19,774 nt of DNA from JAWVZB01 sp033722375. GTDB lineage: Bacteria > Actinomycetota > Nitriliruptoria > Nitriliruptorales > Nitriliruptoraceae. The notes under the pieces were generated by a model. The model did not search any database and was not told the origin of the DNA. It worked only from the letters and a program-made list of their open reading frames with translations. A program made the translations under genes and the position numbers. Each line of letters starts with the position of its first letter. Positions within the stretch are counted from its first letter, which is position 1. This document shows, piece by piece, positions 14,863 to 19,532 of the stretch. The stretch is from contig JAWVZB010000060.1 in NCBI GenBank assembly GCA_033722375.1, positions 1 to 19,774 on the forward strand, in the 5' to 3' direction.

Positions 14863-15360
14863 TCAGTTCACGAACTGCAGGATCAGCCCCACGCCGACCA
14901 GGAACGCGAGCAGCCACGCCCCGACCTTCAGCATCGCCGTGATCTCCCCGCCGATCCCGCGGGGCGGGTCTAGCGCGACGAGCCTCCGGCCGCAGTGACA
15001 GAGTCCAGGCTCGACGTAGACGTCGTGCCGCTCCGGACAGGCGAAGCGTGGCTCGCCCTCCAGGTCGTACCCGCACCGGTCGCAGGTCTGCTCCCCCCGC
15101 ACCCGGCGTCGGCGGCACCGCGGGCATTGGCGGGCCTGGACCCGGTCGACGTACACGAATCCGGCCGCGAGGCCCAGGAGTCCCCCGTAGACAGCCGCGG
15201 CGACGACGGCTTCGACCACCGAGGCCGATCCGAGCAGCGCGACCGGCAGGAGCACGAGCAACGCGATGCCGATCGGCGTGAGCCCGACCAGTGCCGCTCG
15301 GCGACGTTCGTCAGCGGTCAGCGGCTCGCGGCGAAGGAGCGTGGGATCGTCGTCGTCCAC
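14863..15360 (-). CDS. Zinc-ribbon membrane protein of unknown function
   Basis: I do not recognise a named family. The 165-residue product has two N-terminal membrane helices (about 23-44 and 49-71), a cysteine-rich middle facing one side, and a C-terminal helix (about 143-162). The middle has CPRC (79-82) and CDRCGYD (93-99), a rubredoxin-like zinc ribbon resembling that of prepilin- or DUF-type ribbon proteins, then Cys108, Cys121 and CHCG (121-124), a possible second site. GTG at 15360 was chosen for GGAGGAG just upstream; a start at 15417 would add 19 residues across the predicted promoter. It is divergent from the crotonase gene, suggesting nothing specific about function. Confidence 0.75.
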   Translation of the reverse strand: MDDDDPTLLRREPLTADERRRAALVGLTPIGIALLVLLPVALLGSASVVEAVVAAAVYGGLLGLAAGFVYVDRVQARQCPRCRRRRVRGEQTCDRCGYDLEGEPRFACPERHDVYVEPGLCHCGRRLVALDPPRGIGGEITAMLKVGAWLLAFLVGVGLILQFVN

Positions 15361-15385
15361 GGTCTCCTCCCCGGCGGTCCGCAGG

Positions 15386-15391
15386 AGCGTA
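15386..15391 (-). promoter_or_regulatory. Candidate -10 box of the zinc-ribbon gene
   Basis: The minus strand reads TACGCTCCTG (complement of 15382-15391), identical over ten bases to the box upstream of the DivIVA-like gene. The leader would be about 20 bases. Confidence 0.4.
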
Positions 15392-15433
15392 CGGCGGCAC
15401 CGGCCGGTGGCTGTCACATGGGTGACTCGTGGG

Positions 15434-15461
15434 CTGCGGGGGCGCCTACGCTGCCCCGCAG
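15434..15461 (+). promoter_or_regulatory. Crotonase gene promoter with an 8-bp dyad over the -10 box
   Basis: TACGCT at 15447-15452 lies in the 12-bp spacer between CTGCGGGG (15434-15441) and CCCCGCAG (15454-15461), a perfect 8-bp inverted repeat. The predicted transcript start (about 15459) is in the right arm, about 18 bases before the ATG. Confidence 0.5.
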
Positions 15462-15476
15462 GGAAGGGAGCAACAG

Positions 15477-16184
15477 ATGCAGATCAGTGCCGAGCGCCAG
15501 GGTGCCATCACGGTGCTCACGATGGACGACGGGAACAAGAACGCTCTGAACATCGAGGGGTTCGAGATGCTCGCGGGGGCGTTCGATGACGTCGAGGAGG
15601 ACGCGTCGGCGATCGTGTTGACGGGGCGCGAGGACATCTTCACCGCCGGCCTCGATCTCAAGTTCATGCAACAGGCATCCGCCGACGAGCTCCACGAACT
15701 GCTGGTCGTCTTCGGCGAGACGCTGATGCGCATCTGGCTCGAGCCGAGGCCCACCGTCTGTGCGGCGAACGGCCATGCGATCGCTGCCGGGTCGATGCTC
15801 GCCATGGCCTGCGATCACGCGGTCGCGGCGGAAGGTGACTTCCGGTGGGGGCTGACCGAGACGCAGATCGGCTTCCAGCTCCCCCACTTCGGGATCGCGC
15901 TGTCCCGTCACAACCTGCGCCAGGACCGGCTCGAGGATCTGCTGCTGCCGGGCGCGATCGTGGGTCCGGTCGATGCGGTCGAGGCCGGCTTCGCCGACGA
16001 GCTCGCCCCGCCCGACGAGGTTCTCGACCGCGCGATCGGGCGTGCCACCGAGCTGGGCGAGCTGCCGGCCACCGCCTACGCCGGCACCAAGCGGCGGTTG
16101 CGTGGCATGGCAGCCGAGGCGGTCCGGCAGGGACTCGACGACGACATCTCGGTCCTCCTCGAGGCCATGCCCCAGGAGGGCTGA
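15477..16184 (+). CDS. Crotonase/enoyl-CoA hydratase-family protein lacking one catalytic Glu
   Basis: This 235-residue crotonase-fold protein keeps the first oxyanion segment (IFTAGLDLKFM, 54-64) and the second (ANGHAIAAGSMLAMACDHAVAAEGDF, 97-122). Where rat crotonase has Glu144 (GGGCELA) this protein has Met107 (AAGSMLA), while the Glu164 equivalent is kept as Glu128 (LTETQIGFQLP). Single-glutamate members include isomerases, and others have different chemistry, so the usual hydratase reaction is doubtful. It is shorter than typical hydratases (about 255-260), ending soon after the TAYAGTKRRLRG helix. ATG at 15477 has AGGGAG upstream. The start is well placed after the predicted promoter. 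It may belong to acyl-CoA metabolism, possibly of aromatic acids. Confidence 0.85.
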   Translation: MQISAERQGAITVLTMDDGNKNALNIEGFEMLAGAFDDVEEDASAIVLTGREDIFTAGLDLKFMQQASADELHELLVVFGETLMRIWLEPRPTVCAANGHAIAAGSMLAMACDHAVAAEGDFRWGLTETQIGFQLPHFGIALSRHNLRQDRLEDLLLPGAIVGPVDAVEAGFADELAPPDEVLDRAIGRATELGELPATAYAGTKRRLRGMAAEAVRQGLDDDISVLLEAMPQEG

Positions 16185-16213
16185 TCGCGCTCGAATCGCG
16201 GGCTGATGGACAC

Positions 16214-16236
16214 GTCCCGTAGGCTCCTGGCGGGAC
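16214..16236 (+). promoter_or_regulatory. Candidate promoter with dyad over the -10 box (FrhB-family gene)
   Basis: TAGGCT at 16220-16225 lies in the 11-bp spacer TAGGCTCCTGG between GTCCCG (16214-16219) and CGGGAC (16231-16236), a perfect 6-bp inverted repeat. TAGGCTCCTG differs at one base from the decamer upstream of the DivIVA-like and zinc-ribbon genes. Confidence 0.45.
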
Positions 16237-16266
16237 GCCGGCTGCTGCCGACGAGAGGAACGGCCC

Positions 16267-17385
16267 GTGGGCGAGGTCCACTGGCGTGAACTGCATCACG
16301 AGGTCGTCGAGACCGGGCTCTGCACCGGCTGTGCGGCGTGCGTGATGGCGTGCCCGCAGGACGTGCTGGGCTACACCGACGACTACCTCCCGGTCCAGAT
16401 CGGCGAGGGCATGGCGTTCGACCAGTGCGCGGTGGGTGACCGCGGCTGTGACGTGTGCACGCGTGCGTGCCCCCGGTTCCGGGCCTGGGAATCGGACCTG
16501 GACCAGGAGCTGTTCGGCCGGGAGCGCGAGATCGACGAGGTCTACGGCATCGCCCGTTCGCTGTTGCTGTGTCGCGCCACCGACAAGGCGGTCCACGAGC
16601 AGGGCCAGGACGGCGGGCTGGTGTCGACGCTGCTGATCTGGGGCCTCGAGAACGAGAAGATCGACGGGGCGCTGACCTCCCAGATCGTCGACAAGCGCGG
16701 CCCGTTCGATTCTGAGCCGTTCCTGGCACGCACCAAGGAGGACGTGCTCGCCACCGCCGGGTCGCGCTACACGTACTCGGCCAACCCGATCGCGATGGCC
16801 GAGGCCGACGAGCTCAAGCTCAGTCAGATCGCGCTCGTGGGGATGAGCTGCCAGGCGTCCATCAACGGGACCCTCCCTGCCTACGGGGTCAACAAGTACA
16901 AACGCAAGGTCGCGCTGACCATCGGGCTCCTGTGCTCCAAGACCTTCACCTACGAGGGCCAGGAGAAGGTGCTGGCCGAGCACGGCATCGACGTCGCCGA
17001 CGTCACCAAGGTCAACGTCAAGGGTCGCTACATGGTCTGGACCCGTGACGGCGACTACCACGAGATCCCCCTCAAGGAGCTCCACCCCTACACCCGTCCC
17101 GGCTGCAAGCTCTGCCCGGACTTCGCTGCAGAGCACGCCGACATCTCCACCGGCGGGATCGGCAAGGACGACAACTGGACCCTGACGATCGTGCGGACCG
17201 AGCGGGGCGAGGAGTGGATGAAGGAGGTCATCGACGCCGGCCTGATCGAGGCCAAGCCCGCCGAGGACGACGACGTCGCCATGAAGCTCCTCGACCGCCT
17301 CTCCGCGAAGTCGCGGGAGCGCTGGCCCATCGACGAGCTTCCTCACCCCCACCGGCGTCCGGGCCTGCTCCCCATCGCGACCTGA
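16267..17385 (+). CDS. FrhB-family F420-dependent iron-sulfur oxidoreductase
   Basis: This 372-residue protein has the coenzyme F420 hydrogenase/dehydrogenase beta-subunit layout. An N-terminal ferredoxin-like region has two cysteine clusters, Cys19-x2-Cys22-x2-Cys25-x3-Cys29 and Cys54-x6-Cys61-x2-Cys64-x3-Cys68, enough for two [4Fe-4S] sites. FrhB N and C domains follow (EQGQDGGLVSTLLIWGLENEKIDGAL, IALVGMSCQASI, HPYTRPGCKLCPDFAAEHADISTGGIG). Such proteins bind FAD and pass electrons between F420 and iron-sulfur partners. The likely partner is a ferredoxin, two of which are encoded 1 kb downstream, but this is inference. GTG at 16267 has AGAGGAA at 16254-16260. Confidence 0.88.
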   Translation: MGEVHWRELHHEVVETGLCTGCAACVMACPQDVLGYTDDYLPVQIGEGMAFDQCAVGDRGCDVCTRACPRFRAWESDLDQELFGREREIDEVYGIARSLLLCRATDKAVHEQGQDGGLVSTLLIWGLENEKIDGALTSQIVDKRGPFDSEPFLARTKEDVLATAGSRYTYSANPIAMAEADELKLSQIALVGMSCQASINGTLPAYGVNKYKRKVALTIGLLCSKTFTYEGQEKVLAEHGIDVADVTKVNVKGRYMVWTRDGDYHEIPLKELHPYTRPGCKLCPDFAAEHADISTGGIGKDDNWTLTIVRTERGEEWMKEVIDAGLIEAKPAEDDDVAMKLLDRLSAKSRERWPIDELPHPHRRPGLLPIAT

Positions 17386-17396
17386 CCGGCGGTCAG
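17382..17396. terminator. Stem overlapping the stop codon of the FrhB-family gene
   Basis: CTGACC (17382-17387) and GGTCAG (17391-17396) form a 6-bp stem with a 3-base loop. The stop TGA (17383-17385) is inside the stem. It repeats the CTGACC/GGTCAG core of the palindrome at 5222-5239. No U tract follows. Confidence 0.3.
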
Positions 17397-17442
17397 CTCG
17401 CCCGTTCGTACCGGGTGATCCCACGGGTGCCCGTCACGACCC

Positions 17443-17459
17443 TGGTTAGCGTGGAACCA
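17443..17459 (+). promoter_or_regulatory. Candidate promoter with dyad over the -10 box (DUF4235 gene)
   Basis: TAGCGT at 17447-17452 partly overlaps TGGTT (17443-17447), which pairs with AACCA (17455-17459), a perfect 5-bp inverted repeat. The leader to the ATG at 17483 would be about 24 bases. Confidence 0.35.
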
Positions 17460-17482
17460 CGACGATCGGGAGCACAGCGAGG

Positions 17483-17767
17483 ATGGACAAGGACACCCTC
17501 TGGAAGGTGGCGGCAGGGCTGGCCAGCGTCGCCGCCGGCCTCGCAGCGCGGAACACCGCCACCAGTCTGTGGCGGCGACGGCGTGGGGTCGACCCTCCGG
17601 CGAACCCCGCCGACCCGTCGACGGGCTGGGGCGAGGCGATCGCGTGGACCGTGTTCGTCGGGGCCGCCGTCGGTCTGGCGCGGCTGTTCGCCCGTCGGGG
17701 CGCCGCCGGGCTGTGGGAGTCGGTGGAGGACGAGCTCCCGCCAGCCCTCCACGAGGTGGATGCGTAG
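17483..17767 (+). CDS. DUF4235 family small membrane protein
   Basis: This 94-residue protein fits the actinobacterial DUF4235 pattern: WKVAAGLASVAAGLAARNTATSLWRRRRG (7-35) with a first membrane helix, a Pro-rich loop (PPANPADPSTGWGEAIAW) and a second helix (about 52-70) ending RRG. Function is unknown; it is probably an inner-membrane protein. ATG at 17483 has GGGAG at 17468-17472. It stands alone between the FrhB-family gene and a convergent unknown gene, separated by a strong hairpin. Confidence 0.8.
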   Translation: MDKDTLWKVAAGLASVAAGLAARNTATSLWRRRRGVDPPANPADPSTGWGEAIAWTVFVGAAVGLARLFARRGAAGLWESVEDELPPALHEVDA

Positions 17768-17774
17768 CCGCATG

Positions 17775-17803
17775 CTGGGCCCGCCCGAGAGGGGGCGGCC
17801 CAG
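17775..17803. terminator. Bidirectional GC-rich terminator hairpin between convergent genes
   Basis: CTGGGCCCGCCC (17775-17786) and GGGCGGCCCAG (17793-17803) form an 11-bp stem with one bulged C and a 6-base loop, in the 45-bp gap between two convergent genes. It lacks a U tract, as is common in GC-rich actinobacteria. Confidence 0.6.
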
Positions 17804-17812
17804 GCTGAGCCT

Positions 17813-18148
17813 TCAGGCGGCAGCCAGCTCGGTCAGCGCGGCACGCAGCTCGCCGACCGGTACCTGATCGCCGATCACGCCGTCCCCGTGCACGTACTCG
17901 GGTTCGACCGTGACCTCTGCGTTGACGAAGGACAGGGCGTCGAGCCACCGCTCGAGGCGATCGCCCCGCAGGGCGATGGGCTCGTAGCTCGTGTCCTCGG
18001 CTCTGCTGAGGATGCGCGCGAAGCGCTCCGCGGCATCGCCGCACGGGAAGGCGATCGGCTGACCGCGGTCACCGGACCGGACCGACCACAGCTCGCCCCC
18101 CTCCCGGATCGCGAGTACCGCCCGCCAGGTCGTCGGGTGCACGTTCAT
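17813..18148 (-). CDS. Hypothetical protein, 111 residues
   Basis: I do not recognise this gene. The 111-residue product has no membrane helix or signal peptide and looks like a soluble alpha/beta protein: MNVHPTTWRAVLAIREGGELWSVRSGDRGQPIAFPCGDAAERFARILSR, then EPIALRGDRLERWLDAL and a C-terminal helix (VGELRAALTELAAA). Strands such as AVLAIREGGELWSV and IAFPCGDAAERFA, with a single Cys, give no family match. ATG at 18148 is preceded by AGGGAGA, which lies partly in a hairpin (18159-18177), so translation may be controlled. It is downstream of the fdxA pair on the same strand, separated by 125 bp, and could be cotranscribed or have its own promoter. Confidence 0.65.
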   Translation of the reverse strand: MNVHPTTWRAVLAIREGGELWSVRSGDRGQPIAFPCGDAAERFARILSRAEDTSYEPIALRGDRLERWLDALSFVNAEVTVEPEYVHGDGVIGDQVPVGELRAALTELAAA

Positions 18149-18158
18149 CGTGGGGTCT

Positions 18159-18177
18159 CCCTGTGTCGTTCACAGGG
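18159..18177 (-). promoter_or_regulatory. Leader hairpin overlapping the ribosome binding site
   Basis: In the minus-strand transcript, CCCTGTG-AACGA-CACAGGG folds into a perfect 7-bp stem. Its 3' arm supplies the first four bases of the AGGGAGA site eight bases before the ATG at 18148. Folding should reduce ribosome access to this gene. Confidence 0.4.
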
Positions 18178-18203
18178 CACAACGACCGAGCAGCCGATCA
18201 GTT

Positions 18204-18233
18204 ACGCAGCGTCAGCATCGACGACGCAGCGTC
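18204..18233. repeat. 20-bp period direct repeat upstream of the hypothetical gene
   Basis: ACGCAGCGTC occurs at 18204-18213 and 18224-18233, a direct repeat spaced by exactly 20 bp, about two helix turns. It lies 56-85 bp upstream of the ATG at 18148 and could be a paired operator. The other bases of the 125-bp gap hold the leader hairpin and the fdxA 3' stem. Confidence 0.4.
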
Positions 18234-18267
18234 GCGCTCGGAGGAGTACTGGCCTTCGGCCGGCTGC

Positions 18268-18281
18268 GGGTCTTCAGACCC
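18268..18281 (-). terminator. Short hairpin over the stop of the downstream fdxA gene
   Basis: GGGTC (18268-18272) and GACCC (18277-18281) form a 5-bp stem with the TTCA loop holding the stop (complement of 18274-18276). CCCCG-GATT-CGGGG follows directly (about 18280-18293), giving two small stems. Weak terminator or chance. Confidence 0.3.
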
Positions 18282-18612
18282 CGGATTCGGGGATCTCGTA
18301 GGCGGCGACCTTCGGGTGGTCGAGTGGTGCCACCCCCACCTCGGCCGCCCCGCCAGGGGAGCCGAGCCCGGTGACGTCCTCTTCGAAGAACTCGGCGTTG
18401 ACGGCGGTGAACTCGGACCACTCGTCGGGGACGTCATCGGCGTAGAAGATCGCCTCGACCGGACAGGCTGGCTCGCACGCGGCGCAGTCGATGCACTCGG
18501 TGGGGTGGATGTAGAGCATCCGCTCCCCCTCGTAGATGCAGTCGACAGGGCACTCCTCGACGCACGCACGGTCCTTGACGTCCATGCATGGCTCAGCGAT
18601 CACGTAGGTCAC
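18274..18612 (-). CDS. fdxA: FdxA-type seven-iron ferredoxin, downstream copy
   Basis: This 112-residue 3Fe-4S/4Fe-4S ferredoxin carries electrons between redox enzymes in the cytosol. The cysteine pattern matches A. vinelandii FdI: Cys9, Cys17 and Cys50 fit the 3Fe-4S site, and Cys21, Cys40, Cys43 and Cys46 the 4Fe-4S site. Cys25 is free and Asp11 replaces the eighth ligand. The C-terminal GLGSPGGAAEVG is shared with mycobacterial FdxA. It is a paralogue of the next gene (7 differences in the first 68 residues), with a diverged C-terminus (AYEIPESGV). The GTG start has GAGGAG eight bases upstream; 52 bp separates it from the upstream copy, so it is probably cotranscribed. Confidence 0.93.
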   Translation of the reverse strand: MTYVIAEPCMDVKDRACVEECPVDCIYEGERMLYIHPTECIDCAACEPACPVEAIFYADDVPDEWSEFTAVNAEFFEEDVTGLGSPGGAAEVGVAPLDHPKVAAYEIPESGV

Positions 18613-18664
18613 AGGTCAAGCTCCTCGAGCACCGCGGGAAGCGAAGGGTACCGACGCCCGGTGG

Positions 18665-18988
18665 TCAGGCGTCCCACTCGGCGACCTTGGGATGGTCGAT
18701 GTCGACCGCCCCGACCGTGGCCGCGCCGCCGGGAGATCCGAGGCCCGAGATGTCGTCGTTGAACCAGTCCACGTTGATGGCGTAGAACTCGGACCACTCG
18801 TCCGGGACGTCGTCCTCGTAGAAGATCGCCTCGACGGGACAGACCGGTTCGCACGCGCCGCAGTCGATGCACTCCTCGGGGTGGATGTAGAGCATCCGGG
18901 GACCCTCGTAGATGCAGTCGACGGGGCACTCCTCGACGCAGGCCTTGTCCTTCACGTCGATGCAGGGCTCGGCGATCACGTACGTCAT
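18665..18988 (-). CDS. fdxA: FdxA-type seven-iron ferredoxin, upstream copy
   Basis: This 107-residue 7Fe ferredoxin has the same cysteine set (Cys9, 17, 21, 25, 40, 43, 46, 50) and EECPVDCIYEGPRMLYIHPEECIDCGACEPVCPVEAIFYEDDVPDEW, closely matching actinobacterial FdxA. It carries Gly44 where the other copy has Ala, and its tail ends HPKVAEWDA. The ATG at 18988 has a near-perfect AGGAGGT site with 8-base spacing, stronger than that of the downstream copy, so it is probably the more highly translated. Possible electron partners nearby are the FrhB-family and Ddn-like proteins. Confidence 0.94.
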   Translation of the reverse strand: MTYVIAEPCIDVKDKACVEECPVDCIYEGPRMLYIHPEECIDCGACEPVCPVEAIFYEDDVPDEWSEFYAINVDWFNDDISGLGSPGGAATVGAVDIDHPKVAEWDA

Positions 18989-19029
18989 CCGGCTGGACCT
19001 CCTGTCTGACTGTCTGGCCGCTGCCGCAC

Positions 19030-19041
19030 ACGGTACGCCGT
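19030..19041 (-). promoter_or_regulatory. Candidate -10 box of the fdxA pair
   Basis: The minus strand reads ACGG-CGTA-CCGT with TACCGT (complement of 19030-19035) as a TANNNT box; the 4-bp dyad again falls at the -10. The leader to the ATG at 18988 is about 36 bases. Confidence 0.35.
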
Positions 19042-19105
19042 CGCAGGCCGATCGGCATAGTCGAGCCGTGGCGCTGGGTCATCGTGGCCGAACGGGGACA
19101 CCGTG

Positions 19106-19480
19106 TCAGGCGGCGACTTCGCGCGTGAAGACCATCTGAACGACGGTCGCGGACCGCAGCCACGGCTGGAACCGGTCCTTGCCGGGCGGGTCGTACTTGT
19201 CGTGGAAGGCCTGGAGGGCGTCCTCACGCTCGTCGTCGTCGAGGGAGAGGAACGAGGCGCGCCCGAGCCAGGAACGTCCCCCGACCCGGACCACCCCCTG
19301 TTCCTCGGCCTGGAGGTTGAGACACCACTGGGTGAGCCCGCCCGACCCACTCATCAGGTAGACCCCGCCCTCGGTCGGGATGAACCACAGCTCGGCGGTG
19401 TGGCGCCGACCGGTGACACGGCCCTGTGTGGTCAGGTAGCAGTAGCGCTCGTCGTGGAGATAGTCGGGAAGATCGGTCAT
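19106..19480 (-). CDS. Ddn-like deazaflavin (F420)-dependent nitroreductase-family protein
   Basis: This 124-residue split-barrel protein resembles the F420-dependent Ddn family (DUF385) by its YLTTQGRVTGRRHTAELWFIPTEGGVYLMSG strand-rich N-terminus; LTTQGRVTGRR (16-26) corresponds to the family LTT-GRKTGR signature that contacts F420. Later GVVRVGGRSWLGRASFLSL and FHDKYDPP fit the same fold. Ddn-type enzymes reduce quinones or nitro compounds with F420H2, but substrate is not predictable. ATG at 19480 was preferred over the open frame to 19582, whose first 34 residues are Pro/Thr-rich and overlap the upstream pyruvate kinase end. The ribosome binding site is weak. It follows pyruvate kinase by 52 bp on the same strand, so read-through is possible. 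Confidence 0.82.
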   Translation of the reverse strand: MTDLPDYLHDERYCYLTTQGRVTGRRHTAELWFIPTEGGVYLMSGSGGLTQWCLNLQAEEQGVVRVGGRSWLGRASFLSLDDDEREDALQAFHDKYDPPGKDRFQPWLRSATVVQMVFTREVAA

Positions 19481-19532
19481 CGTCGCTCGTCGGCGGTCGT
19501 CGGCGGTCGGTGGCGGGCTCGGGACAGCGGGA

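Noticed and set aside
15664..17424. A 586-codon minus-strand open frame
   Set aside because: It is antisense to the crotonase and FrhB-family genes. Composition is Gly/Asp/Val-rich with no domain.
16267..19480. A hydrogenase or formate dehydrogenase complex around the FrhB-family gene
   Set aside because: No large or small hydrogenase subunit or molybdopterin protein is present in the window; only FrhB-like and ferredoxin genes are seen.
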